DNA of 10,634 nucleotides from Candidatus Saccharibacteria bacterium CG_4_10_14_0_2_um_filter_52_9 (GCA_002792275.1 PFOA01000035.1:1-10634), one strand, 5' to 3'; positions 1-7,628 are shown, counted from the stretch's first letter. A program made the numbers and translations. The notes: generated by a model not told the origin, from the letters alone.

Positions 1-2
1 TG

Positions 3-863
3 GCTACCAGCCCGGCCGACCCGGCCGCCATGCTCTTTCTGGCACCCTACGCCGGTGCTGCCATGGGTGAATACTTCCGCGACAACAAGCAGCACGCCCT
101 GATCATTTATGATGATCTCACTAAGCACGCCGCCGCCTATCGCCAGATGTCGCTGTTGCTGCGCCGCCCACCCGGCCGCGAAGCCTACCCCGGCGATGTC
201 TTTTACCTGCACTCCCGCTTGCTGGAACGTGCCGCCAAGTTGAGTGATGCCCTGGGTGCCGGTTCGCTCACAGCTCTGCCGATCATCGAGACCCAGGCTG
301 GCGACATCAGCGCCTACATCCCTACCAACGTCATCTCCATCACCGATGGCCAGATCTTCCTGGAAACAAACCTGTTCTACCAGGGTATCCGCCCGGCCAT
401 TTCGGTTGGTCTGTCGGTCTCCCGTGTTGGAGGCAACGCCCAGCACAAATCGATTAAAAGTGTCGGTGGTAGTCTGAAGCTGGAGCTAGCCCAGTTCCGC
501 GAGCTGGCAGCCTTCAGCCAGTTCTCCACCGATCTGGATCCCGAAACCCGCCAGACCATCGAACGCGGCCAACGCCTGACAGAATTGCTCAAGCAGGCTC
601 AGTACAGCCCGTATGCCATCTGGGAAATGTATAGCAGTCTGTATGCCGCCGGCCAAGGCGCCTTCGATCACGTTCCGATCGAAAAGATTAAACCGGCCGA
701 AGAAGCCCTGCACCGCGAGCTCAAAAGCAAGCACGCCAAACTCACCGAAGCCCTCAACACTGGCGATAAGCCCACCGATGCCCAGAACGATACTGTCCTT
801 AAAGCCGCCAAAGCCATTGCCGCCAGCTACAAAGAGGCTCCGAAGAAAGCCGACAAGGAGTAA
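3..863 (+). CDS. atpA: F1 ATP synthase subunit alpha, C-terminal part (5' end outside window)
   Basis: This is the non-catalytic nucleotide-binding subunit of the F1 head of the F-type ATP synthase, on the cytoplasmic face of the membrane. The reading frame is open to the left edge, and the residues before the first ATG (ATSPADPAA) already match alpha, so the ATG at 30 is internal and the gene starts outside the window. About 286 residues remain of a usual 500-510. Visible hallmarks are YDDLTKHA, RRPPGREAYPGD, the LPIIETQAGD stretch and VGLSVSRVGG, whose arginine (codon 423-425) is the conserved alpha arginine finger reaching into the beta catalytic site. The helical C-terminal domain follows (LAQFRELAAFSQF), ending in a lysine-rich tail (KEAPKKADKE). 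The last codons contain the ribosome-binding site of the gamma gene. Identification is secure; the Walker A region is not in the window. Confidence 0.97.
   Translation, partial: ATSPADPAAMLFLAPYAGAAMGEYFRDNKQHALIIYDDLTKHAAAYRQMSLLLRRPPGREAYPGDVFYLHSRLLERAAKLSDALGAGSLTALPIIETQAGDISAYIPTNVISITDGQIFLETNLFYQGIRPAISVGLSVSRVGGNAQHKSIKSVGGSLKLELAQFRELAAFSQFSTDLDPETRQTIERGQRLTELLKQAQYSPYAIWEMYSSLYAAGQGAFDHVPIEKIKPAEEALHRELKSKHAKLTEALNTGDKPTDAQNDTVLKAAKAIAASYKEAPKKADKE
855..860 (+). promoter_or_regulatory. Ribosome-binding site of gamma gene
   Basis: AAGGAG lies in the last two sense codons of alpha, 10 nt before the GTG at 871. It decides the gamma start: the open frame extends upstream to 613, but that part is inside alpha and does not resemble gamma. 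Confidence 0.8.
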
Positions 864-870
864 CCGACCA

Positions 871-1737
871 GTGGCCAGCACGATTACCCTTAAACGACGC
901 ATAACTTCTATTCGTGGTACCCGCCAGATCACCAAGGCCATGGAGTTGGTTAGTGCCAGCAAGCTACGCCGGGCTCAGGAATACGCCCAGAAGAGCCGCG
1001 ATTACCAGAACCTGGCCTACGACCTACTGCGCCGGCTGAACGCCATCAGCGAGGTCGAGCGCCAGCCGCTATTCCGCAAGCGCACTGTTAAGAACCGCCT
1101 GTATATCGTGGTTACCAGCAACACCGGCTTGGCCGGCGCCTACAACGCCAACACCCTAAAATTACTGACTACCACCCTGCGCCGCGACCAGGGCGGCAAG
1201 GTAAAAAGCCATGTCATTGCCATCGGCAGTAAGGGCGCTCAGTTTGTCCGCCGCCTGGCAGACGTCAATCTTACGGCCGTCTATCCACCTTTTGGCGATC
1301 AGCCCGATGCCAACGACGTCCGCCCGCTACTTAACACCGTCATGCAGCAGTATTCGGATCTGTCGGTCGACGAAGTCAGCGTGCTGTACACCAAGTTCAA
1401 GTCAACAGTGGTGCAAGAATCGCAGAGCCTACAGCTCCTGCCGGCCCCGGCCCCAGAGGAGGAAAATAGCCACAGCCTGATCAGCAACTTCGAACCCGAC
1501 GTGGAGACTGTGGTTGAGCAGGTCACCACCCGGCTGATCGAAGCCCAGATCTGGCAAGCAATTTTAGAGAGCCTGGCCAGCGAGCACGCCATGCGCATGC
1601 TGGCCACCAAGGCCGCCACCGACAACGCCAACGATCTGATAGATGATTACACCCTAGCATTAAATACCGCCCGTCAGGCCGACATCACCCAGCAGATTGC
1701 CGAGATCAGCGGCGGTGCGGAAGCATTAAACGGTTAA
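871..1737 (+). CDS. atpG: F1 ATP synthase subunit gamma
   Basis: Gamma forms the rotating central shaft of F1 that transmits proton-driven rotation to the beta catalytic sites. I start it at GTG 871, giving 288 residues, the usual family length, because the protein then begins MASTITLKRRITSIRGTRQI, the typical gamma N-terminus, and has an AAGGAG site in place. The N-terminal coiled-coil helix (ITKAMELVSASKLRRAQ), the central Rossmann-like part with TSNTGLAGAYN, and the C-terminal helix (ASEHAMRMLATKAATDNA to TARQADITQQIAEIS) are all present, so the gene is complete. In the TSNTGLAGAYN motif, asparagine-threonine replaces the commoner Asp-Arg, a mild variation. It lies 7 nt after alpha and 9 nt before beta, and its TAA stop overlaps the beta ribosome-binding site, which suggests coupled translation within one operon. 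Confidence 0.97.
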   Translation: MASTITLKRRITSIRGTRQITKAMELVSASKLRRAQEYAQKSRDYQNLAYDLLRRLNAISEVERQPLFRKRTVKNRLYIVVTSNTGLAGAYNANTLKLLTTTLRRDQGGKVKSHVIAIGSKGAQFVRRLADVNLTAVYPPFGDQPDANDVRPLLNTVMQQYSDLSVDEVSVLYTKFKSTVVQESQSLQLLPAPAPEEENSHSLISNFEPDVETVVEQVTTRLIEAQIWQAILESLASEHAMRMLATKAATDNANDLIDDYTLALNTARQADITQQIAEISGGAEALNG

Positions 1738-1741
1738 GGAG
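1736..1741 (+). promoter_or_regulatory. Ribosome-binding site of beta gene
   Basis: AAGGAG overlaps the gamma stop codon (TAA 1735-1737) and sits 5 nt before the beta ATG at 1747. The overlap supports re-initiation or coupling between gamma and beta. Confidence 0.8.
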
Positions 1742-1746
1742 ATACC

Positions 1747-3144
1747 ATGACGACTGCAACTAAAGTAAAAACTAAGAACGGCAAGATCACCCAAGTTGTT
1801 GGTGTGGTGGTAGACATCGAATTTTTTACCGGTAACCTGCCGGCTATTTATAACGCTCTTACACTGCAGCTTGACGGCAAAGAAGTCACCTTGGAGGTTG
1901 CCCAGCACCTCAGCGAATCCAGCGTCCGGGCCATCGCCCTCAGCTCCACCGACGGTCTGGCTCGCGGCACCGAAGTTGTTGATACCGGCGCGGCCATAAG
2001 TGTGCCAATCGGCGACGCCACCCTCGGCCGGATGTTCAACGTCACCGGCCAACCGATCGACGGCAAAAAAGGCGAATTCAAGACCCGTTCGCCGATTCAC
2101 CGCGCACCGCCACCACTGATCGACCAGTCCGGTACTGTTGAGATTCTGGAAACCGGCATTAAGGTCATCGACCTGATCGCGCCCATGACCAAGGGCGGCA
2201 AGGTCGGCCTGTTCGGCGGTGCCGGCGTCGGTAAAACCGTGCTGATTCAGGAGTTGATCAATAACATCGCTAAATTCCACTCCGGCTACTCGGTTTTTGC
2301 CGGTGTTGGTGAGCGTACCCGCGAGGGCAACGACCTGTATAACGAAATGGAAGAATCGGGCGTCCTCAAAAACACCTCGCTGGTCTTTGGCCAGATGAAC
2401 GAACCGCCCGGCGCCCGCCTACGCGTGGCCTTGAGCGGTCTGACGATCGCCGAAGGCTTTCGCGACAAGGGTAACGACGTCTTGCTGTTTATCGACAACA
2501 TCTTCCGCTACACCCAGGCCGGTGCCGAGGTTTCGGCTCTGCTGGGACGCTTGCCCTCGGCTGTGGGCTATCAGCCAACCCTGGCGCAGGAAATGGGTCA
2601 GTTGCAAGAGCGCATTACCTCGACCAAAGAGGGTTCTGTCACCTCTGTGCAGGCTGTTTACGTGCCAGCCGACGACCTGACAGACCCTGCCCCGGCCACT
2701 ACGTTCGCCCACCTGGACTCGACCATCGTGCTGAACCGCGCCCTGACCGAGATCGGTATCTATCCGGCCGTCGACCCGCTGGACTCCAGTTCGACCATCC
2801 TCGACCCTGAGATTGTCGGCGAAGACCACTACAACGTGGCGCGCGAAGTCCAGCGCGTGTTACAGCGCTACAAAGACCTGCAGGACATCATCGCCATCCT
2901 GGGCATGGAAGAACTGTCCGAAGAAGACAAGCAATTGGTGGGCCGCGCCCGGCGCATCCAGCGTTTCCTCAGTCAGCCGTTCTTTGTGGCTGAGCAGTTT
3001 ACCAACAACCCCGGCCAATATGTTAAATTGTCTGATACCATTGCCGGTTTCAAAGAAATCCTCGACGGCAAGCACGACGACAAGCCGGAAAGTGCCTTCT
3101 ACCTGAAGGGCGGCATCAAAGACGTCAAAGCCGGAGGCAAATAA
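1747..3144 (+). CDS. atpD: F1 ATP synthase subunit beta (catalytic)
   Basis: This is the catalytic subunit of F1, which makes or hydrolyses ATP. At 465 residues it is full length for the family. The order is an N-terminal beta-barrel (about 10-85), a nucleotide-binding domain with Walker A GGAGVGKT at 157-164, the catalytic glutamate E189 in GVGERTREGND, and Walker B ending in D250 (VLLFIDN), then the C-terminal helical domain. The loop that contacts gamma reads EELSEED (388-394) instead of the usual DELSEED, a conservative change. The C-terminus is FYLKGGIKDVKAGGK; the stop is followed 2 nt later by epsilon. All catalytic residues I can check are present, so the enzyme should be active. ATG 1747 is supported by a well-placed AAGGAG. 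Confidence 0.99.
   Translation: MTTATKVKTKNGKITQVVGVVVDIEFFTGNLPAIYNALTLQLDGKEVTLEVAQHLSESSVRAIALSSTDGLARGTEVVDTGAAISVPIGDATLGRMFNVTGQPIDGKKGEFKTRSPIHRAPPPLIDQSGTVEILETGIKVIDLIAPMTKGGKVGLFGGAGVGKTVLIQELINNIAKFHSGYSVFAGVGERTREGNDLYNEMEESGVLKNTSLVFGQMNEPPGARLRVALSGLTIAEGFRDKGNDVLLFIDNIFRYTQAGAEVSALLGRLPSAVGYQPTLAQEMGQLQERITSTKEGSVTSVQAVYVPADDLTDPAPATTFAHLDSTIVLNRALTEIGIYPAVDPLDSSSTILDPEIVGEDHYNVAREVQRVLQRYKDLQDIIAILGMEELSEEDKQLVGRARRIQRFLSQPFFVAEQFTNNPGQYVKLSDTIAGFKEILDGKHDDKPESAFYLKGGIKDVKAGGK
3133..3137 (+). promoter_or_regulatory. Ribosome-binding site of epsilon gene
   Basis: GGAGG inside the last codons of beta lies 9 nt before the GTG at 3147. It supports the non-ATG start of epsilon only 2 nt after the beta stop. 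Confidence 0.75.
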
Positions 3145-3146
3145 CT

Positions 3147-3575
3147 GTGTTTCACTTTGAGCTGGTCGCCCTGAGCGGCAAGAAGTTCGACGAAGAAGTC
3201 TACGAAGTCGTTCTGCCCACGCTGGATGGTGAAATCGGCGTACTGTCGCATCACATGCCACTGGTTAGTGTGGCTACCACCGGCGCAATTATGGTACGCC
3301 GCAACCCTAAAGATTCTGATGCCAAGCGTGAATTCTTTGCCACCAACGGCGGTGTCATCGAGGTCGCCGACAACACCTTGCGCGTACTGGTAGACGAAGC
3401 CGATCACGCCGACGAGCTCAACGAAGCCGAAGTGCAAAAGGCCCTGGAACGGGCTCACAAGATGAAAGCCGAAGCCAAAGATCAAGTCAGCCTGGAACAC
3501 GCCCAGGCATTGGTAGATCGCCAAGCTGTCCGCCTGCATGTCGCCGGTTTAAAACGCCGCCACCAGAAGCGCTAA
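3147..3575 (+). CDS. atpC: F1 ATP synthase subunit epsilon
   Basis: Epsilon sits at the foot of the central stalk, links gamma to the c-ring and in many bacteria inhibits ATP hydrolysis. The 142-residue protein starts at GTG 3147 and opens with the family-typical FHFELVALSGKKF. The beta-sandwich domain (about residues 1-85) includes PTLDGEIGVLSHHMPLV, and NGGVIEVADNTLRVLVDEAD closes it. The C-terminal part (about 88-133, DELNEAEVQKALERAHKMKAEAK) is the two-helix domain that can extend and act as a brake; it is complete here, so inhibition remains possible. It is the last gene of the block. The stop codon lies in the loop of a small hairpin (see 3567-3591). Confidence 0.95.
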   Translation: MFHFELVALSGKKFDEEVYEVVLPTLDGEIGVLSHHMPLVSVATTGAIMVRRNPKDSDAKREFFATNGGVIEVADNTLRVLVDEADHADELNEAEVQKALERAHKMKAEAKDQVSLEHAQALVDRQAVRLHVAGLKRRHQKR

Positions 3576-3591
3576 AGCGCTTTACAAAGCG
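3567..3591 (+). terminator. Possible weak hairpin at the end of the ATP synthase operon
   Basis: AAGCGC (3567-3572) can pair with GCGCTT (3577-3582) around a TAAA loop that holds part of the epsilon stop codon. An alternative, overlapping stem is CGCTT/AAGCG (3578-3582 with 3587-3591). There is no T-run, so this is at best an attenuator or an mRNA 3'-end stabiliser. It also overlaps the candidate -35 of the next gene. Confidence 0.25.
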
Positions 3592-3609
3592 TATACTTCA
3601 GGTTACGAT
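3581..3609 (+). promoter_or_regulatory. Candidate promoter of the MIP channel gene
   Basis: TTTACA (3581-3586, one mismatch to the sigma-70 -35) is followed after 17 bp by TACGAT (3604-3609, two mismatches to TATAAT). A second -10-like word, TATACT, lies at 3592-3597 without a good -35. The first option would give an untranslated leader of roughly 25 nt before the ATG at 3640. Function is inferred from sequence only. Confidence 0.4.
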
Positions 3610-3626
3610 TATGTCATCAATTAAGT

Positions 3627-3631
3627 GGAGG
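3627..3631 (+). promoter_or_regulatory. Ribosome-binding site that sets the MIP channel start
   Basis: GGAGG lies 8 nt before ATG 3640. An in-frame GTG at 3625 would extend the protein by five residues but overlaps this site, so ATG 3640 is the better start. Confidence 0.8.
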
Positions 3632-3639
3632 TTCCAAAA

Positions 3640-4347
3640 ATGTTTGGAAAACAGAAGATAGCTACCTTGGTGGCTGAGTTTCTAGGTACCGGAGCGCTGA
3701 CGCTCCTGATTCTGAGCGTACAACGCTCAACCATTGGCATGCCATTTTTCGTGGCAACGGCCGCTGGTTTAACCGTAATCCTGATGTCTTTTGCTCTTGG
3801 GGGCAAATCGGGCGGTTACTTTAACCCGGCTCTGACGCTGGGTATGTGGACAGTGCGCCAGGTAGAAACGGTTACGGCCGTGCTCTACATCGCCGTACAG
3901 ATGCTTGGTGCCTGGGGTGCTTACGCCCTCTACACCTACTTTGTAAATAACACCCAGCCCGAAGTTGGTGGCCACTACAGCGCCCACATTCTGGTTGCTG
4001 AGGCTGTTGGTGCCGGTATCTTTGGCTTTGGCTTTGCCGCCGCCGTTTACCAGGGCTTTAGCCGCGCCGTTACCTCATCGTTCGCCGGCCTGGCTTACAT
4101 GCTGGGTATCATTGCCGCTTCATCGGCTTCGATCGGCCTGTTGAACCCGGCCGTCGCCCTTGGCGTTCGCGCCTGGGTTTGGAACACCTACGTCCTCGGA
4201 CCGGTAATCGGTGCCTTGGTTGGTGTTAATCTTTACGCCTACCTGTTTGCCGACAAAGCTCCGGTGCTGTTTAAATCTGCCGCACCGGCTCGTGTTGTTG
4301 CCAAACCAGCAGCTAAAAAGAAAGCTAGCCGCACCAAGAAGAAATAA
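3640..4347 (+). CDS. MIP/aquaporin-family channel with non-canonical pore
   Basis: This is a membrane channel of the major intrinsic protein family, which normally passes water, glycerol or other small neutral solutes. The 235-residue product has six hydrophobic helices (roughly 7-28, 34-54, 77-101, 115-138, 145-165, 184-204) and both NPA half-helix boxes, N62-P-A in GGYFNPALTLG and N169-P-A in LLNPAVALG. The conserved glutamates of repeats one and two are at E13 (AEFLGTG) and E121 (AEAVGAG). The oddity is at the selectivity filter: the residue after the second NPA is V172 where nearly all family members have arginine, and alignment by eye to E. coli AqpZ puts A42 at the F43 position, G166 at T183 and about I157 at H174. 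The pore therefore lacks the cationic filter, and its substrate cannot be predicted. The tail (212-235) is rich in alanine, proline and lysine and should be cytoplasmic. It has its own promoter and terminator, so it need not belong to the ATP synthase operon. Confidence 0.9.
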   Translation: MFGKQKIATLVAEFLGTGALTLLILSVQRSTIGMPFFVATAAGLTVILMSFALGGKSGGYFNPALTLGMWTVRQVETVTAVLYIAVQMLGAWGAYALYTYFVNNTQPEVGGHYSAHILVAEAVGAGIFGFGFAAAVYQGFSRAVTSSFAGLAYMLGIIAASSASIGLLNPAVALGVRAWVWNTYVLGPVIGALVGVNLYAYLFADKAPVLFKSAAPARVVAKPAAKKKASRTKKK

Positions 4348-4366
4348 CTCTTCTAAATTGCGTGTT

Positions 4367-4395
4367 AAACTGCCCGGTCAGCCGGGCAGTTTTTA
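4367..4395. terminator. Intrinsic terminator between convergent genes
   Basis: An 11-bp perfect stem (4367-4377 with 4382-4392, core CTGCCCGG/CCGGGCAG) closes on a TCAG loop and runs into TTTTT (4390-4394). It is a strong rho-independent terminator for the channel gene. The helicase stop codon on the opposite strand (4393-4395) touches its base; read from that side the stem is followed only by a short T-run within TTTAA, so it may also end the minus-strand transcript, less efficiently. Confidence 0.88.
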
Positions 4396-7300
4396 TATCT
4401 TGCCGGCCAGCAGATCGTTTTCAAATTTGGTAATGCCGGCCATGTCGGCCGTGTAGTGGGCGGTATCCGGGAAATCCAGGTTAATGATGCACGGCCAAAT
4501 AGCCTCGATCAGGCGCTGGAGCCGCTCCAGCTCGTCTGCGCCAGGCTGGAAGCTCAGGCTTATCTGGCTGGGCTTGACGGCTTCCACGTACAGCATCTGA
4601 GCTGTAACAGGTGAAGCCTTGGCAAAGCGGCTACTGTGCCTGACCAGCAAACAGTAGAATAACAGCTGGGTGCGGTGACGCCAGGCTTTAATTGCTTTGG
4701 TTTGATCCTTGGTGTCAAAGCTGGTCAGTGCTTTACCGGTTTTGTAGTCGCTTATGAGCAGACTGTTGCCGTCTTTATCAATCCGATCCAGTGTGCCTCT
4801 GAGGCGGGCATTATCCAGCTTTATATCGGAGATACGCTGTTCGGTCAGGCCGTCTTTGGTAAGTGTTAAGCCGCCGGGTTCAAAAAGTCTCTGGAGTAGC
4901 TCGTGCCCCCGCTGATTGAAGCGCTTATAGTCCAGCGGCGCCAGTTGTTGTTCGGCCAGGGCGGCTTCAAAGCGATCCAGCACGGTGCCCGGTTCCAGCT
5001 TGCTGGTGTTGACCAGGCGCTGAGCGGTTTCCAGGGCGGCGTGCACGGCCGTGCCATAGCCGCCGACAGCTGACTGGGCGCGCGGCAGGTAAAGCAGACG
5101 GCGCTCCATAAAGCTGGCCGGGCCGGCTTCGGCGACGTTCAGGAAGTCGATAAAAGCGGTCGGGCTGAGCGCGAACTGCTCGAGCCGGTCATGCAGTAGG
5201 GCCTTTTCGTCACTGCTGGCCAGGCGCGGCCAGCGCAGGTCGGCCTCCAGGACTGCCTCAGGCTCGTCTGTAGGCTCGGTAACTACTGTGGTCGGCAAGG
5301 CAGACAACAGTGGTGTCGGCAAGAGCTCATTACCCTTTTCATCGGTGAAATAGCTGGTGGCAATCAAAGTATGCTTGGCGCGACTGGCGGCAACGTAGAG
5401 CAGCCGTATATAATCGTCATATTTTTCGCCGTAGGCCTGCAATTGCAAATTGGCCGGCGAACTGCGGCCGCCACTGCGCGGCCGCCACATGGTTTCTATA
5501 CCGTCAACCACAAACACATTGTCAAACTCCAGTCCTTTGGCCTTATAAACCGTGAGTAGCTGTACGGCCCGCTCGCCGCTCATGAACCAGGATTCATCGG
5601 CGATAACGCGGTTAGTGCTCAGATTGAGCTGCACGAAGCGTACAAAGTCCGCCAGAGTAGCTTCGCTATGCGAAAACTCCTTGGTAAGGCCGCGCAATAG
5701 TTCGATCGCCGACAGGGTTTCCAGGTAGTCGCTGGCCAACGGCCGCAAACTGAGATAGTAATCCTGAAACGGGCTCTTGAAGTATTGACTGTCGCGCAGG
5801 CCGAGGATTTGCTCCATAACCAGCGTTACCGGCTGCTGGTTGCTGATTCTGGCCAGTTCAACCAACCAGTTGCCGATCTTATTAAGCTTATCGTCGTTAT
5901 GCGTTAGCAGGCTCTCCAGCCAGTCCGGCTGGCTGTAATTGGCGGTAGCCAGCTTCCAGAGTGTGCGTGGGCTGATCTGCCACATGGGGTGTCGCACCAG
6001 TTCTGCCACGCCGACGTTAACGGCCGCCTTGTTGCCCTCAGCAATCGCCACAGCCAGGTCGGCAATCAGACAGACCTGTTTAACGGCCTCGTGCTCCAGT
6101 ACATTGCTCTGTTGGTCGTAGCGCACCGGAATGCCGGCAGACAGCAGGATGCTGGCTAACTGCTTCAGGCTGTTGTGCTTGCGAGCCAGCACGGCCACGT
6201 CGCCACCACCGCTGTCCCAGAGCTCTTTGATCCGGTCGGCAATGGCCGTGTATTGATGCTGGCGGGTAGGATAACTGAGATGCTCGATGTGCGTCTTGGC
6301 CTGGGGCGTATTCTTAGCGACCAGATTCTTAGTAATTGACGGCTCACGCTTAACCAGCCGATCTTCGGCTTGTTCGACGATTTGCTGTGCCGTATCAAGT
6401 ATTGCCTGAGCGGAGCGATAGTTATCTTCCAGCACAATCAGCTTGGTGTCCGGATAGCTGCGCCGAAAGCTGAGCATATTGTTGAGTTCGGCGCCGTTGA
6501 AGGCAAAGATAGACTGGTCATCGTCGCCTACGGCCATCAGGTTGGGTCTGTTGTTAGCCGAGTAGTGGTCGGATACGGCGTGCGCCAGGCGCAGCTGAGC
6601 GGCATTGGTGTCCTGAAACTCGTCTATTAATACATAGAGGTAGCGTTCCTGGATGTCGGCCAGCATGTCCGGCTGGCGCTGTAGTTGTTCCAGTACCTCA
6701 ATCAGCATGTCGGAATAGTCATAATATCCCCGTTGGTGTAGCTGGTCGCGGTATTGTTCGTAAACATCGGCCACGGCCAGCCACCAATTATTGCGCTTAC
6801 GCTCGGCGAACATGCCTCTCTCGCCGTTAACCGGCTGAATCCAGCGTTGCTTCCATTTACCGGTTTGTTTAGTCTTGCCCGTCGGCGTATCTTGCTCTAC
6901 GGCGTAGTCCAGGCTTTCTTGGATGACTGTGTCTAGTGGTAGCAACAGGCTGTCAGTCTCAAGCTTTTGGGTAGGCAGTTTGGCGATTGCGGCCTGTAGT
7001 TCCGGTAGTTTCTTGACACTGAGCGTTGGCGCCAGGATATCAATCAGCTTGGGCTCCAGCTTATCCATAAAAGCGAGGTTATGATTAATGATTTCGCGCA
7101 GCTGATCAGGTGTCAGGCCGGCCTCTTTGGCCAGTTTAAGGCCGGCCTTGACGTCGCGCAGGGCGGTGAAAGCGCCGGCAAAAGTGCTGGCCAGAGGGTT
7201 ATCCAGCGGTAGTCCGGCCAAGATGCTCTGAATGATCTCCAGCTGGACGGCGTCGGGTGCCACGCTCAATCGTGCCCCTTCCCAGAAGTAATCCGGGTAC

Positions 7301-7605
7301 TGGTTCATAATTTCGGCGGCAAAACTGTGGAACGTTCGCACCACCACATTGCGCGAACCCGGCCCGGCCAACTGGTAGAGGCGCTCGCGCATATTGGTGG
7401 CGGCCTTGTTGGTAAAGGTCAGGCACAGGATGTTGCTGGCGTCGCTATCTGTTTTTTGCAAAATATTGGCCACCCGGACGCTTAACAGCTGGGTTTTGCC
7501 GGTACCCGGCCCGGCCACCACCAAAACCGGCCCCTCGACGGTGTCGACGGCCTCTTTCTGAGCCGGATTGAGCTGTTTGTAAGCAGTCTGAAACTCCGTT
7601 TGCAT
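4393..7605 (-). CDS. UvrD/Rep-family DNA helicase fused to a RecB-like (PD-(D/E)XK) nuclease
   Basis: This is predicted to be an ATP-driven single-strand DNA translocase with an attached nuclease, acting in DNA-break or replication repair in the cytoplasm. The 1070-residue protein has the superfamily 1A motifs in order: Q-motif LNPAQKEAV (12-20), Walker A AGPGTGKT (31-38), Ia LTFTNKAA (62-69), Walker B DEFQD (328-332), III GDDDQS (360-365), IV LEDNYRS (392-398), V TVYKAKGLEF (around Y687) and VI with R742 (YVAASRAK). The C-terminal nuclease shows H855 (GTAVHAALE), D940 (GTLDRID), D953/K955 (DYKTGK) and Q980 (QLLFY), the RecB/AddB-type active-site set. Two oddities: motif V has tyrosine where UvrD proteins usually have histidine, and the cysteine cluster that often follows this nuclease in AddB/AdnA proteins is absent. 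It starts 23 nt after the NDH-2 stop and is probably co-transcribed with it. The AGGAG upstream (7607-7611) is only 1 nt from the ATG, but no other start would keep the Q-motif. It could replace RecBCD or AddAB in a reduced genome; that role is inferred. Confidence 0.93.
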   Translation of the reverse strand: MQTEFQTAYKQLNPAQKEAVDTVEGPVLVVAGPGTGKTQLLSVRVANILQKTDSDASNILCLTFTNKAATNMRERLYQLAGPGSRNVVVRTFHSFAAEIMNQYPDYFWEGARLSVAPDAVQLEIIQSILAGLPLDNPLASTFAGAFTALRDVKAGLKLAKEAGLTPDQLREIINHNLAFMDKLEPKLIDILAPTLSVKKLPELQAAIAKLPTQKLETDSLLLPLDTVIQESLDYAVEQDTPTGKTKQTGKWKQRWIQPVNGERGMFAERKRNNWWLAVADVYEQYRDQLHQRGYYDYSDMLIEVLEQLQRQPDMLADIQERYLYVLIDEFQDTNAAQLRLAHAVSDHYSANNRPNLMAVGDDDQSIFAFNGAELNNMLSFRRSYPDTKLIVLEDNYRSAQAILDTAQQIVEQAEDRLVKREPSITKNLVAKNTPQAKTHIEHLSYPTRQHQYTAIADRIKELWDSGGGDVAVLARKHNSLKQLASILLSAGIPVRYDQQSNVLEHEAVKQVCLIADLAVAIAEGNKAAVNVGVAELVRHPMWQISPRTLWKLATANYSQPDWLESLLTHNDDKLNKIGNWLVELARISNQQPVTLVMEQILGLRDSQYFKSPFQDYYLSLRPLASDYLETLSAIELLRGLTKEFSHSEATLADFVRFVQLNLSTNRVIADESWFMSGERAVQLLTVYKAKGLEFDNVFVVDGIETMWRPRSGGRSSPANLQLQAYGEKYDDYIRLLYVAASRAKHTLIATSYFTDEKGNELLPTPLLSALPTTVVTEPTDEPEAVLEADLRWPRLASSDEKALLHDRLEQFALSPTAFIDFLNVAEAGPASFMERRLLYLPRAQSAVGGYGTAVHAALETAQRLVNTSKLEPGTVLDRFEAALAEQQLAPLDYKRFNQRGHELLQRLFEPGGLTLTKDGLTEQRISDIKLDNARLRGTLDRIDKDGNSLLISDYKTGKALTSFDTKDQTKAIKAWRHRTQLLFYCLLVRHSSRFAKASPVTAQMLYVEAVKPSQISLSFQPGADELERLQRLIEAIWPCIINLDFPDTAHYTADMAGITKFENDLLAGKI

Positions 7606-7606
7606 A

Positions 7607-7611
7607 CTCCT
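7607..7611 (-). promoter_or_regulatory. Shine-Dalgarno-like site unusually close to the helicase start
   Basis: On the minus strand AGGAG is followed by a single T and then the ATG at 7605. Typical spacing is 5-9 nt, and the ATP synthase genes here have 5-10. Either initiation is weak or translation is coupled to the NDH-2 gene ending 23 nt upstream. Confidence 0.5.
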
Positions 7612-7628
7612 ATTGTAATGGAAGCCGG

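Noticed and set aside
613..870. Upstream extension of the gamma reading frame inside alpha
   Set aside because: The translated extension is proline- and lysine-rich out-of-frame alpha sequence; GTG 871 gives the family N-terminus and a proper ribosome-binding site.
486..962. 158-codon open frame on the - strand
   Set aside because: It runs antisense through alpha and into gamma, both clearly conserved genes.
3625..3639. GTG 3625 as start of the channel gene
   Set aside because: It overlaps the GGAGG site that properly serves ATG 3640, and the extra five residues are not family-like.
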